DNA of 64,000 bases from Phycicoccus sonneratiae (GCF_016887965.1 NZ_JAFDVD010000003.1:248001-312000), one strand, 5' to 3'. Shown: positions 17,042 through 27,043, counted from the first letter of the stretch. The notes: generated by a model from the letters alone, not told the origin. Program-made: numbers and translations.

Positions 17042-20000
17042 CACGGGTCGTACTTTAAGAAGAACACGTGATCAAACTCCCCGGACCCCCGCAGATCGGT
17101 CAGCGCCCTCCGTTCTCTGGCCACGGGGAGTCCGCCCTTGGTGGCACGACCGACTTGCACTGCAATCTGACGACCGTTGCGCTCCATGACCAGGTCCGGG
17201 TATCGCCCTGACGCTGACCGCCTCTCGGCCTTGCTGCCCCCAGAGACCACCGCCCAGCCGTCGTCAGCTAGCCGGGACTCTGCCTCACCGATGCGCGCTA
17301 CGTGCTGAGGACTACCCCGGCGCCCCCAAGGGTTGGGCACAAACTTCTCTGCGGGAGTTGGACTGGCGATACCACTCGCAACTCCGGCGATTTCGCCGCT
17401 GCTACCACAGTTGTGGACGAGGATCGCGTTGCGGCCGACGTGGTAGGTGTGGACGCCCTCGACGGTGAGGTTGTAGGCGAGCGCGAGGTGCTGCGTCCCG
17501 TCCTTGAGCCCCGAGACGGTGAGCCGTCGGCCGTCCGCCGTGAGGACCTTCTCGCCGGGGGCGAGGTCCTGGGCGTCCTCGAAGCGCTGGTCGGTCTCGG
17601 ACCAGAACGGGTGGTCCTCGGTCGTCGTGACGACCTCGCCGTCGACCCCGAGGTCGACGACCTCGTCCTCGTGGAGCCAGACGTGTTCGACCTTCCGGAC
17701 CGACTGCTCCCCCGTCTCGGGATCGGTCGCGACGACCTCGTCACCGACGTCGATGTCCTCGATCGGTCTCTGGGTGCCGTCACCCATGAGGACGAGCGTC
17801 GAGCCCGAGAACGACAGCATGCAGACCGAGGAGAGGAAGCGGTCCGCCGCCTGGGCCTCACGGCGCCAGTCGAAGTAGGCGTCCCACGCCCGCCGCAACG
17901 CACTGATGACCTTCTTGGCCTTGAGGATCTTCGACCAGGGGATGAACCCGATGACCATGCTCACGCAGGCACCGATGTCGCCCTTGCTGAAGCAGTTCTG
18001 GATGTCCCGGATGCCCGTGACCTCGAGCAGGATGTCGGCGCCGGCCGCCATGACGATGTCGAGGAGGCTGCGCTTCTTGACCTCCTGCGCCTTGCGGACC
18101 TTCTCGCGGAGCTCGGGGTCGTTCGAGCCGCCCGTGGTCGTGGTCGAGCCGCCGACGTTCTTCGGCTTGGTGTAGTGGATCTTCCCCGGGTCCGGCTCGT
18201 TGCGCTGGGTCTTCGGGTTCCACGTGTAGCCCATGACCGAGTCGTCCGTGGGCCCCAGCGGAGCGAGACCCGTGGCGTCCGAGTAGGTGACCGGGCTGTT
18301 GTTCGCGTACCCGTAGCCGTTCATCTGCTGCGGGTCGGAGAGGTCGAGCAGCGGGTCGGCCGAGACGAACGAGCCGATCTCCGGGTCGTACTCGCGCGCC
18401 CCGAGGTGGGTCAGCCCGGAGGCGTCCGTGTCACCACCGACGAAGCCCTTGCCGGCCGGCCACCCGGTCGAGCCGGACGTGCCGCGCTGACGACCGAACG
18501 GGTCGAGCGTCCGCTGGGTCGCGGAGAGGGTCGTGGCGTCGATGCTCCACTGACCCGTGCCCTGGTGGTCGTCGACGACGTAGGTGAGCGACCCCGTGCT
18601 GCTGCGCACGACCGACGCCCCGCCGAGCCCGACGATGCGCTCGCCGGTGACGGCCTGCGTCGCCGTGTTGAGGGTCAGCTGCGTGCCGCCCATGTACAGC
18701 GTCACCGCGCCCGGCTCGCGCCGGATCAGCCGCTCGCCGGCGGCGTCGTAGAGGTAGGTGGAGGTGACTCCGCCCTTGGTGCTCGACGCGAGCTTGCCCT
18801 CCGGGTCCCAGGTCTGCGTCGTGCCGTCGCGCGAGGTCATCCGCCCGGCCGCGTCGAAGGCGTAGGACCGCGTCACCGGACCCGACGGGCCGGTCTCGCC
18901 CACGGACCGCACCGTGTGCGGCTGACCCGCGGCGACGGTCGGGTAGGTGTAGTCGCGCACGACGTCGGTGCCCGATGCGGTCACCGCGTGACGCGTCTCG
19001 AGGTCGCGGTTGCCGGATGCGTCGTACGCGTAGGTCTGCCAGTAGGCCTGCGGCCCACCGACGGTCCCGCCGGTGCCGACCGACGGCGCGCCGGCACACG
19101 CGTCCGTCGACGTCCAGGCCTCGCGCAGCCGGGCGAGCCCGTCGTAGGCGTAGCACTGCGCGTCCTTGACGCCGGCGACCGTCGAGGTCTGGCTGAGGAT
19201 GTTCCCGCTCTGGTCGTAGCCGAAGGTCCGCTCCTCGACGCGCGTCGGCGCCACGTCGCGGTCGATCGCCATCTGGGTGAGGCGCCGCGTGACGTCGTCG
19301 TACTGGTACCCGACGTAGACGGTCTTCCCCGTGCCGCCGAGGTAGAGCCGACCGACCTCCCCGTAGCTCGTGCGGAGCACGTCGTTGAGGTAGGTCTTCC
19401 CGAGGTTGCTCGTGACCCGGGCGAGGTCCTCGTTCGTCGAGTAGCCGTACGTGACGAGCTCCTGCGGGAGCCCCCCGGCCGCCGGCAACAGCTGGCGCAG
19501 CAGGTTGCCGTTCGGTGAGAACACCTGCTGGACGTCGTAGGACTTCCCGCCGAGGGCGCCCTCGCTCACCGGGATGGTCCACCGTGTCCCGGTCGTCCGG
19601 TACCCGTCGTCGTACCCGAGGACCGTCGTGCGGTACTCGTTCGTCCCCTGCCAGCGCGAGGACGAGGTGAGCTGGCCCTTCATCACCGTGTCGTAGACGA
19701 ACGACGTGCGCGTCGCGCCGGTCTTCGTCGTGTCGTTGGTGGAGGTCGGCCGGCTGAGGACGTCGTAGGTCGTGAACACGGTCTGCCCGACCGCGTTCCG
19801 CGACGACTCGACGCGCCCGGCGCTGTCGTAGGTGAGGTCGGTGGCACCCGTGTCGGGGTCGGTGGTGCGGGTGGTCCGGCCGCGCTGGTCGTAGGCGTAG
19901 GTCCAGCGGGCTCCGCCGGGGGCCGTGACCGTGTCGAGGCGCCCCTTGGCGTCGAACGCGAACAGGGTGCTGTCGAAGGACCCCGTGGGAGCACCGGACG

Positions 20001-23000
20001 GGTAGCGCCGCCGCTCGGTGACGCGGCCGAGGGCATCGGTGACCTCGGCGGTCGCCGGGCTGCCGGCCGGTGGGTCGACCGTCGTCAGCTCGCCCGCGTA
20101 GGCGGTGGTGGTGCGCCACTTCTCGCTGCCGTACCCGCGGAGGACGTCGGCGGTCGGGCGGCCCATGCCGTCGAACTCGGTGACGTGCTGCGTGGGGACC
20201 TCGTTGTCCGCCGCGGTGAAGCGCGTCGTGCTCGGTGCGCCGAGGGCGTAGTACGGGGCGTTCGTCTTCCGGACCCGGCCTGCCGTGTCGTAGAAGCTGT
20301 CCGTGACGAGCCGGCCGCCCGTCGCCGCCGGCACCTGGGTCTGGATCTGCCGCAGCAGCCCGTCGAGCAGCTCGACGTTCGTCTCGTAGGTTCCGTCGTC
20401 CTTGAGCCGCTTGGTCGTCACCGACGACGGGGCCGTCGTCGACAGCGTGTACGACACGTCCATGCTCGGCGTCTGGGTGGCCTTGGCCCGCCCGGGCAGC
20501 CAGGCCTTGAGCAGGCGGCCCAGCGGGTCGTAGGTCGCGTCGGTCCGCTTGCCGTTGGGGTCGACGAGCGCGGTCTCGTCACCGCGCGCCGCGTCGACCG
20601 TGCTCGTCGTCACGTGCCCGAGGGCGTTGGTGGTCGTCGTCGAGGTGAGCGGCCCGCCGGCGGGGGTTTGGGTGTAGGCGTAGGTGGTCTTCGCCCCGGC
20701 CGCGTCCGTGCTGGTGGCGACCCGTCCGGTGGCGTCGTAGGTGGTGGTGGTCGTCGTGGCGTAGCTCGCCGACCCGCCCGAGGGCCACGAGGCGAGCTCC
20801 TCGACCTTGGTCACCAGCCCGCGCGTCGGTGCGGCGGTCAGGGAGGTGGCGTTGTCGTAGTAGCTGCGGGCGTCGGCGACGACCTGGGCACCGCCCGTGA
20901 CGGTCGTCGAGCACGGCCCCACGGTGGTCCAGGTCCGCGACGGAGACGCGGTGATCCACGCGGCCCCGGCCGTGGGGTACTCCATCCGGGTGCAGGTGTC
21001 GTCCGCGGTGGACCCGGTGTCACCGGCGGCCTCCACGGTGAGGGGCACGCCGTCGTTGCTGAAGGTGCGGGTCGTCCGCGTCGTCCGCCACACACCGGTC
21101 GAGAGCTTCTGCTTGGTGTCGACCCCCGTGACCTGGACGGCGCGTGACGTCAGCGCGCTGAGTCCGGACCGGGCCCGCGTCGCGAGGACGGCGCTGCGCC
21201 ACGGGGAGCTCAGGGTCGACGAGACGATGGACCCGCCGTCACGGTCGTAGGCGGCGACCTCGCGCGCTGTCCCCGCGTATTCCTTCACATCCGTCACCGC
21301 CGTCCCGAAGGAGTCGGTGACGGTCGCGGAGCGCGTGCCCGACGGCAGCTTGTCGCCGTCCATCCCGCGGAAGTACCGGCTCTCGCTGAGGGTGACCGGG
21401 TCGGTTCCGGACCCGACCCGCGTCCGGACGGTGCCGTAGCCGCGGAACTGGTTCCAGCTGCGGTTCTCGGGCTTGGTGGCCTCCGACTCGTCGTACGCCC
21501 ACGCGGGGGCGCCGACGTACTCGTACGAGGTGACCTTCGCCGGCTGGGTGCCGGTGCCGTCCTGCTCGAGGACCTGGGTCACGAGGTACTTGTGGAAGTA
21601 CTCCTTGATCGGGCTGCCGGTGCTGTCCGGCGGGCTCCAGGTGACGGGGTAGCACCGCAGGCCGTTCGTGGAGTCGGACGCCGGCAGGTTCGTCGGCGAG
21701 CACTGGGGTGCCGAGTAGCTGACGCCCAGGACGCCGCCCGACTCCGACGTGACGGCGTTGACCCGGTAGCGGTACAGCGCCGGGATGCCGTCGGTCCCCG
21801 AGTCGACCCGGTTGCCCAGCTGGACCCCGCCGAAGGTCACCGGCGCGAGGGCAGCGGTTCCGCCGACCTTCCCGGTGCGTGTGATCGACGAGAGCCACAG
21901 CGCCGGGCTCAGGCCGTCGCCGCTGTTCGGGTACGACTGCGCCAGCGTGTAGGTGTCGACGGCGGCGTACGTGGTGGCGGACGCGAGCGCCTCGGTGCGG
22001 ATCGCGGTGAGCCGCTTGCGGCTCCAGAACGTCGGGGAGTAGCGGTTGGTGCAGGCCTCGCCGGCCTTGCAGGCCTGGTCCATCGGCACATCCGGCCACC
22101 GGGCGGCGTTGCCGGGGACGAACTCGGCGTCCGAGCAGGTGAACCCGGTGGTCGGGAGGCACCGCTCGGCGACGTCGAAGGAGATGCGGTCAGGAGCCGG
22201 CGCCGAGTACTCGGCATTGAGGCGACCGCCGTACTCGATGCGCGAGAGGTACCCGCCGCGCACGTACAGGGCACCGGTGGTCTTGAGGTTCCTCCCGTAG
22301 TTGTTGGTCTCCTTGGTGTACCAGTAGCTCGCGGTGTTGCCGCTGGGGTCGACGACATGGTCGAGGTTCCAGCGCCACGCCTGGGTGCAGGAGGAGGCAT
22401 CGAAGGTCGTTGCGCGACAGGGCTCTCCGACCTGGTTGCCGAAGACCGGCACGGTGAACACGGAGTTCGTCTCGGCCTTGCCGCTGACCCAACCGGGCAG
22501 CCGCTGGCGTCCGAAGTAGTACTGCGTCCCGTCCGTCGTGGTGACCCGCCAGTACTCGCCGTCGTTGTCGCCGTTGACGGCCCCGGTGAGCCGCTCGACC
22601 CGCGACCCGTCGTTCTCCGCGGGTCGCCACGTGCCCGTCGCGTCGTCGCGGACCAGCTCGGTGGTCTTCCCGCCCAGGTTGAGGACGGCGTTGTCCGAGT
22701 ACCAGCAGAGGTCGGCCGTCTTGACGGTGTTGTTGCCGCCGGTCTGGTCCTCCGAGCAGGCCTTGTACTGCCGCTCGACGTAGCCGGGGTTGTAGTCCCA
22801 GCCCTCCCCCACCCACGAGGACTGGTTGTTCGTCGAGACCTGCCGGCCGTCGACCGCCGAGGACGAGTAGGCGAGCGCGACCTGGGGCTCGGACCCGGCG
22901 GGGGCCGGGGGCACGGCGACGGGCATCGTCCAGCCGAAACCGCCCGAGGAGCCGCCGGCGCTCCACGACCCGGACGGGGCGAGCGACGTCGCGGTGAAGG

Positions 23001-23733
23001 TGCCGCCGCTGCCCGAGGGGCTCGCGACGGCCGCGACGACTGTGGAGGCCATGGCCGCCGCGGCCCGGGCAGTGCCGGCGTCGGCAGCGGGTCGCGCGGG
23101 CAGGGAGGCGACCAGGGTTCGGCTCGTCGGGTCGTTCGTCGAGGTCAGGGGCCTCGCGGTGCGGCACTCGGTGCGGCTCGGTGTGCTCAGGGCGCACGCG
23201 GGCAGCTCGACGAGGCGCAACCGCGAGGCCCAGTCGCCGCCGTACGCACCGACGAGGTTCGAGTAGTCGAGGCGGACGTCGAGGGGCGCCTTCGCCCGGT
23301 CGGCGGTCCCGGCCCGGACGTCGACGACGAGGCCACGGACGCCGAGCCGCTCGGCGACCGACGACGGCTGGAGGGCGACGTCCGTGCGGGCGGCGGGTCG
23401 ACGCTTGCCCCACCCGACGCTCACCGGCCCGGCCGCGGCCCGCGTCCCCGGGGTGGCGCCGGCGGCGAGCGTCGCGGTGTCGGCCGAGGGCCACCGCGCG
23501 GTCTGGACCTTCGCCGAGGGCAGCGCACGAACGGTGGGGGCGGGGCGCTTGGCCGCCGTTGCGGCGTGGACGGGCCGGACCACGTCGACCGCCGCCGGTC
23601 GTGCCCGGGGCTCGACGGGGCGCGGTTCCGCGTGCGCGCTGAGGGCGGTGCCCGCCAGCATCGCCGCGACCACCGCCGCGCCGACTGCCGAACGGGACCG
23701 GATCCGCATCCACCACGTCCGGTTCCTGCGCAC
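17041..23733 (-). CDS. Secreted RHS-repeat polymorphic toxin with Hint autoprotease and C-terminal nuclease-like domain
   Basis: 2230 residues. GTG at 23733 is chosen because AGGAGG sits 5 nt upstream; the frame stays open 240 bp further. Residues 1-35 form a signal peptide (RSAVGAAVVAAMLAGTALSAHA). Residues about 270-330 carry a SpvB/TcdB-like entry motif (VALAYSSSAVDGRQ, WVGEGWDYNPGYVER). Dozens of YD/RHS repeats follow, closing with an RHS core near residue 1780 (LGAREYDPEIGSFVSADPL, NGYGYANNSPV). A Hint domain spans about 1971-2108 (SFSGSTLVLMGDGT, TTTEDHPFW, VHNC). Cleavage after N2108 would free residues 2109-2230. That tip has D2180, Q2193-V-G and K2199 in a pattern like degenerate PD-(D/E)xK nucleases. 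Confidence 0.88.
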   Translation of the reverse strand: MRRNRTWWMRIRSRSAVGAAVVAAMLAGTALSAHAEPRPVEPRARPAAVDVVRPVHAATAAKRPAPTVRALPSAKVQTARWPSADTATLAAGATPGTRAAAGPVSVGWGKRRPAARTDVALQPSSVAERLGVRGLVVDVRAGTADRAKAPLDVRLDYSNLVGAYGGDWASRLRLVELPACALSTPSRTECRTARPLTSTNDPTSRTLVASLPARPAADAGTARAAAAMASTVVAAVASPSGSGGTFTATSLAPSGSWSAGGSSGGFGWTMPVAVPPAPAGSEPQVALAYSSSAVDGRQVSTNNQSSWVGEGWDYNPGYVERQYKACSEDQTGGNNTVKTADLCWYSDNAVLNLGGKTTELVRDDATGTWRPAENDGSRVERLTGAVNGDNDGEYWRVTTTDGTQYYFGRQRLPGWVSGKAETNSVFTVPVFGNQVGEPCRATTFDASSCTQAWRWNLDHVVDPSGNTASYWYTKETNNYGRNLKTTGALYVRGGYLSRIEYGGRLNAEYSAPAPDRISFDVAERCLPTTGFTCSDAEFVPGNAARWPDVPMDQACKAGEACTNRYSPTFWSRKRLTAIRTEALASATTYAAVDTYTLAQSYPNSGDGLSPALWLSSITRTGKVGGTAALAPVTFGGVQLGNRVDSGTDGIPALYRYRVNAVTSESGGVLGVSYSAPQCSPTNLPASDSTNGLRCYPVTWSPPDSTGSPIKEYFHKYLVTQVLEQDGTGTQPAKVTSYEYVGAPAWAYDESEATKPENRSWNQFRGYGTVRTRVGSGTDPVTLSESRYFRGMDGDKLPSGTRSATVTDSFGTAVTDVKEYAGTAREVAAYDRDGGSIVSSTLSSPWRSAVLATRARSGLSALTSRAVQVTGVDTKQKLSTGVWRTTRTTRTFSNDGVPLTVEAAGDTGSTADDTCTRMEYPTAGAAWITASPSRTWTTVGPCSTTVTGGAQVVADARSYYDNATSLTAAPTRGLVTKVEELASWPSGGSASYATTTTTTYDATGRVATSTDAAGAKTTYAYTQTPAGGPLTSTTTTNALGHVTTSTVDAARGDETALVDPNGKRTDATYDPLGRLLKAWLPGRAKATQTPSMDVSYTLSTTAPSSVTTKRLKDDGTYETNVELLDGLLRQIQTQVPAATGGRLVTDSFYDTAGRVRKTNAPYYALGAPSTTRFTAADNEVPTQHVTEFDGMGRPTADVLRGYGSEKWRTTTAYAGELTTVDPPAGSPATAEVTDALGRVTERRRYPSGAPTGSFDSTLFAFDAKGRLDTVTAPGGARWTYAYDQRGRTTRTTDPDTGATDLTYDSAGRVESSRNAVGQTVFTTYDVLSRPTSTNDTTKTGATRTSFVYDTVMKGQLTSSSRWQGTNEYRTTVLGYDDGYRTTGTRWTIPVSEGALGGKSYDVQQVFSPNGNLLRQLLPAAGGLPQELVTYGYSTNEDLARVTSNLGKTYLNDVLRTSYGEVGRLYLGGTGKTVYVGYQYDDVTRRLTQMAIDRDVAPTRVEERTFGYDQSGNILSQTSTVAGVKDAQCYAYDGLARLREAWTSTDACAGAPSVGTGGTVGGPQAYWQTYAYDASGNRDLETRHAVTASGTDVVRDYTYPTVAAGQPHTVRSVGETGPSGPVTRSYAFDAAGRMTSRDGTTQTWDPEGKLASSTKGGVTSTYLYDAAGERLIRREPGAVTLYMGGTQLTLNTATQAVTGERIVGLGGASVVRSSTGSLTYVVDDHQGTGQWSIDATTLSATQRTLDPFGRQRGTSGSTGWPAGKGFVGGDTDASGLTHLGAREYDPEIGSFVSADPLLDLSDPQQMNGYGYANNSPVTYSDATGLAPLGPTDDSVMGYTWNPKTQRNEPDPGKIHYTKPKNVGGSTTTTGGSNDPELREKVRKAQEVKKRSLLDIVMAAGADILLEVTGIRDIQNCFSKGDIGACVSMVIGFIPWSKILKAKKVISALRRAWDAYFDWRREAQAADRFLSSVCMLSFSGSTLVLMGDGTQRPIEDIDVGDEVVATDPETGEQSVRKVEHVWLHEDEVVDLGVDGEVVTTTEDHPFWSETDQRFEDAQDLAPGEKVLTADGRRLTVSGLKDGTQHLALAYNLTVEGVHTYHVGRNAILVHNCGSSGEIAGVASGIASPTPAEKFVPNPWGRRGSPQHVARIGEAESRLADDGWAVVSGGSKAERRSASGRYPDLVMERNGRQIAVQVGRATKGGLPVARERRALTDLRGSGEFDHVFFLKYDP

Positions 23734-23813
23734 GGCGACCTCCTCGCTCGAGCCGGTCCGACGTCCGGCGCGGGGGAAGTGAAGCAGTCGGGCGAGCAGC
23801 GTGGCAAGCAATC

Positions 23814-23850
23814 TGCGAGAACTCGCAAAGCGGCGTTGCGAGAACTCGCA
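23814..23850. promoter_or_regulatory. Two identical operator-like palindromes in the divergent RHS promoter region
   Basis: TGCGAGAACTCGCA occurs at 23814-23827 and again at 23837-23850. Each has perfect 6-bp arms around AA, and the centres are 23 bp apart (about two helical turns). They lie 81 bp upstream of the RHS start and 112 bp upstream of the divergent FG-GAP gene. This suggests one dimeric regulator controls both; no regulator gene is adjacent. Confidence 0.6.
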
Positions 23851-23961
23851 ACTTTGCCCTTGAGCGCCGGAAACCCCTTCCGGAGAGCGAAACCCGCGCG
23901 CTACGCTCCGGCCGCCGCGACCCCTCCCGGTCGTGGACGACGACTCCGAGCCGAGGTGCAC

Positions 23962-26952
23962 ATGGACAGACACTCCACGCGACGGGGCCGCCGCCTCCTC
24001 GCATCAGGTCTCGCGACGGCCCTCGCGGTCGGGCTCGGGCAGGTCGCCCTGTCCGGCCCCGCGAGCGGGACCGAGCCCACGACGGGCAGCCCGACCGCGA
24101 GCCCCGCGACCGCGTCGAGCACGGCCGACACCCTCACCCGTGCCGCGGCCTCGGACCTCGCCCGCCGCGGCCAGAAGGACGTCGTCGTCACGAGCCTGAC
24201 GACCGAGACCTCGCAGACGGTGGCCCACCCGGACGGGACGTTCACCGACTCGACCAACCCCCGGCCGGTGCGAACCCGCGTGGCGAACCGGTGGGTGGCT
24301 GTCGACAACACCCTTGTGCGCGAAGGAAACCGGATCCGTCCGCGAGCCTCTGCGCTTCCCATGTCCTTCTCCGGCGGGGGCTCCGCGGCGCTCGCCACGC
24401 TCGGCTCCGAGAGCCGCACCCTGTCCTTCGGCTGGCCCGGGATGCAGCTCCCTGCGCCGGTCCTGGACGGAGACCGGGCGACCTACCCCGAGGTGCTTCC
24501 CGGCGTCGACCTCGTGATGACGGCCGACACCGACACCTTCTCCGAGGTCCTCGTCGTCAAGGACCGCAAGGCCGCGACCAACCCGGCCCTGCGCAGCCTG
24601 CGGTTCTCCGTCGCCGCGCCCGGCCTGACGCTCCGCTCGCGGGCGGGTGGTGTCCAGGCCGTCGACGCCGCCGGCCGTCCGGTGTTCGCGTCGGCGCAGC
24701 CGCAGATGTGGGACTCCTCGGGCCCGCAGACCACGGCCGAGCTCGCCGCGAAGCCCACGGCCCGCGCCACGGTGGCGGGGCGGGGCGCCTCCGACCGGCT
24801 CATGAGCGCCGGCGCGGGGTCGCGGTCCCGCCCGATGACGACCCGGCTCTCCGGCGGGCACCTCGACGTCGTCCCGGACCGGGCCCTGCTCACCGGGGCC
24901 GACACGACCTTCCCGGTGCAGATCGACCCCGCGTGGAGCGGCGGCAAGGTGGCCTGGGCGTACGTCGACAAGAAGTACCCCACCGTCAGCTACTACAACT
25001 CCACGGGTGACGCCCGCGTCGGCTACGAGTCCCAGGAGGGCACGACCAAGCGCAGCTTCTTCCACATGAAGTCCACCGGTTTCCACGGCGCGGAGGTGCT
25101 GAGCGCCACCTTCCGGCTCAACGAGACGTGGTCGTGGTCCTGCACCGCCCGCGAGATGCAGGTGTGGGCGACGAACAGCATCACCTCGAAGACGACGTGG
25201 AACACCCAACCGACCTGGGCCTACAAGCAGTCGGCCAAGACCTTCGCCTACAACTGGTACCCCAGCGGCCAGGCCTCGCCGTGCCCGAACCCGTCCGGCG
25301 GGGTCGAGTTCGACGTCAAGACGCAGGCGACCAACGCGGCCAAGGGCAAGTGGTCCTACATGGCCATCGGCATCCGGGCCGCGAGCGAGACCGACACCTA
25401 CGCCTTCAAGCGGTTCCAGAACAACCCGACCCTGTCGGTGACCTACGACAACCTGCCGACCACGCCGACCTCGGCCACGACCGTGCCCTACACCCCCTGC
25501 ACCGGAGGCTCGATCGGGAACACCGACATCAGCCTGAGCGCCGTCCCGCAGGACAAGGACGGCGGGACGGTGATCGCCGAGTTCAGGTACGGGACCACGT
25601 CGACCCCGACCACCGTCCGTTCGGTGTCGGCGACCGCCGGCAAGCCCGCTGTCCTCGACCTGAAGCGTTCCCTCGGCCCCGGGAAGTGGTACTGGGAGGT
25701 CCGCACCGTGGCGAAGAACGCCAACGGCCAGTCGAGGTGGTCCCTGCCGACGGCCACGTGCTCGTTCACCGTCGACCTGACGGCCCCGAACCCCGCGGCC
25801 GTCACCGTCACGAGCCCGACCTTCCCGGACTACTCGGACAACCCCGACAGCGTCCAGGGCCCTGCCGGGAGGCCGGCCGTCTTCACGATCACGACGCCCG
25901 CCGACGCCGCCTACGTCCGGCTCGCCTTCGACCGGGACCCCATCTACCGGGCCCCGGTCACGGCGGGCAAGGCGGTGGTCACGATGATGCCGACCCGCAC
26001 CGGGCCGTCGAAGCTCAACGTCCAGCTGGTCGACGCGGCGGGCAACCTGTCGGGCATCAACAACTCGTTCGACATCTTCGCCGGTCCTGTCCCGTCCGGG
26101 ACCCCCTACGCCCGAGGTGACCTCAACAGCGACGGCAAGCCCGACATCCTCCGGTGGTACCAGGACTCGCTCGTCTGCGACTACCTCGGGTCGGGGGCGA
26201 TCGGGGCCAGCACGACGACCTTCTCGGCCGGTTCCGGGTGCGCGGTCACCAACACCGCCGACCTCGGCGCCGGGAGCAAGGCGGTCGACGTGGGCAACTG
26301 GGACGGCGTCCTCGACGACACCGAGACCAACGACGTCGTGTCGCTCGTCGGCGGCAAGCTGCGCCTGTTCCGCGGCAACGGCGCCGGGGGCTTCGACACG
26401 ACGGCCGAGGAGTACCTCACCGACGACGACCTCCTCAACCCGACCGTGTTCGACGCCTCGGCCTACACCGACGTGTTCGGGGCGGGCGACTGGGACGAGG
26501 ACGGCGACCCCGACCTCGCCGCGCGGACGGCGGACGGCCGTCTCTGGCTGCTCGCCAACGACAACGGGAACATCTCCGTCCCGGCCGGCACCCGCGGGGA
26601 CGAGATCGGCCTCGTGTGGACCAACTACACGCCGTTCTTCCCCGGAGACATCACCAACGACGGACGGGCCGACATCATGGCCCGGCTCAACTCGACCGGC
26701 GTGATGTACGTCTACCCCGGACGGACGACCGACATCGGCCTGGCCCCCCGGATCACCGAGGGCAGCGGATGGAACGCCTTCGCGCAGATCCTCGCGATCG
26801 ACGACTGGAACCTCGACGGTCGCAGCGACATCGCCGGCGTCGCGACCGACGGCACGCTGTGGTTCTACCCCGGTCAGGGACGGACCGCCGCGCCGTTCCT
26901 CAACAGCCGCACGGCCACCGGTTCCGGCTGGACCAGCAACTGGCTGATGTAG
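23962..26952 (+). CDS. Secreted DNRLRE / FG-GAP repeat protein, RHS partner
   Basis: 996 residues; ATG at 23962 has GAGG 5 nt upstream, and an in-frame GTG at 23956 is less likely. An N-terminal signal peptide (LLASGLATALAVGLGQVALS) implies export. The middle region contains a DNRLRE-type beta-sandwich (VSYYNSTGDARVGYES.., ATFRLNETWSW). Two Fn3-like or Ig-like segments follow. The C-terminus has FG-GAP/VCBS blades with calcium loops: DLNSDGKPDILRW, DWDEDGDPDLAART, DITNDGRADIMARL and DWNLDGRSDIAGV. Proteins of this layout commonly sit beside RHS genes in actinobacteria; a role in surface display or delivery of the toxin is inferred. Confidence 0.82.
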   Translation: MDRHSTRRGRRLLASGLATALAVGLGQVALSGPASGTEPTTGSPTASPATASSTADTLTRAAASDLARRGQKDVVVTSLTTETSQTVAHPDGTFTDSTNPRPVRTRVANRWVAVDNTLVREGNRIRPRASALPMSFSGGGSAALATLGSESRTLSFGWPGMQLPAPVLDGDRATYPEVLPGVDLVMTADTDTFSEVLVVKDRKAATNPALRSLRFSVAAPGLTLRSRAGGVQAVDAAGRPVFASAQPQMWDSSGPQTTAELAAKPTARATVAGRGASDRLMSAGAGSRSRPMTTRLSGGHLDVVPDRALLTGADTTFPVQIDPAWSGGKVAWAYVDKKYPTVSYYNSTGDARVGYESQEGTTKRSFFHMKSTGFHGAEVLSATFRLNETWSWSCTAREMQVWATNSITSKTTWNTQPTWAYKQSAKTFAYNWYPSGQASPCPNPSGGVEFDVKTQATNAAKGKWSYMAIGIRAASETDTYAFKRFQNNPTLSVTYDNLPTTPTSATTVPYTPCTGGSIGNTDISLSAVPQDKDGGTVIAEFRYGTTSTPTTVRSVSATAGKPAVLDLKRSLGPGKWYWEVRTVAKNANGQSRWSLPTATCSFTVDLTAPNPAAVTVTSPTFPDYSDNPDSVQGPAGRPAVFTITTPADAAYVRLAFDRDPIYRAPVTAGKAVVTMMPTRTGPSKLNVQLVDAAGNLSGINNSFDIFAGPVPSGTPYARGDLNSDGKPDILRWYQDSLVCDYLGSGAIGASTTTFSAGSGCAVTNTADLGAGSKAVDVGNWDGVLDDTETNDVVSLVGGKLRLFRGNGAGGFDTTAEEYLTDDDLLNPTVFDASAYTDVFGAGDWDEDGDPDLAARTADGRLWLLANDNGNISVPAGTRGDEIGLVWTNYTPFFPGDITNDGRADIMARLNSTGVMYVYPGRTTDIGLAPRITEGSGWNAFAQILAIDDWNLDGRSDIAGVATDGTLWFYPGQGRTAAPFLNSRTATGSGWTSNWLM

Positions 26953-26967
26953 GACCAGCCGCCCGCG

Positions 26968-27013
26968 CTACGGCGCAGTACTCGTCGTGATCGCGACGGG
27001 TACTGCGCCGTAG
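26968..27013. terminator. Long hairpin after the FG-GAP gene
   Basis: Arms of 20 nt (CTACGGCGCAGTACTCGTCG and its near-perfect complement, one mismatch) flank a 6-nt loop, starting 16 bp after the stop. No T-run follows. It is a strong candidate for transcription termination between this gene and the aminopeptidase, or a palindromic regulatory or dispersed repeat. Confidence 0.6.
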
Positions 27014-27043
27014 GCCGCGACCGGCGGGGGTCGGGGAGCGACC

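Noticed and set aside
17302-19518. 738-codon plus-strand frame opposite the RHS gene
   Set aside because: Its composition (Arg, Val, Asp, Gly) is typical of an antisense shadow at high GC; no domain is recognisable and it overlaps RHS repeats and the Hint domain.
21592-23961. Long plus-strand open frame continuous with the FG-GAP gene and lying antisense to the RHS gene
   Set aside because: It is an upstream extension of the FG-GAP frame through GC-rich antisense DNA. A ribosome site and signal peptide set the real start at 23962, and the RHS protein on the other strand has clear domains.
23734-23973. Longer RHS start at 23973
   Set aside because: The extra 80 residues are Ser/Arg/Gly-rich with no signal peptide at the front, would cover the twin palindromes, and lack the ribosome site that precedes GTG at 23733.
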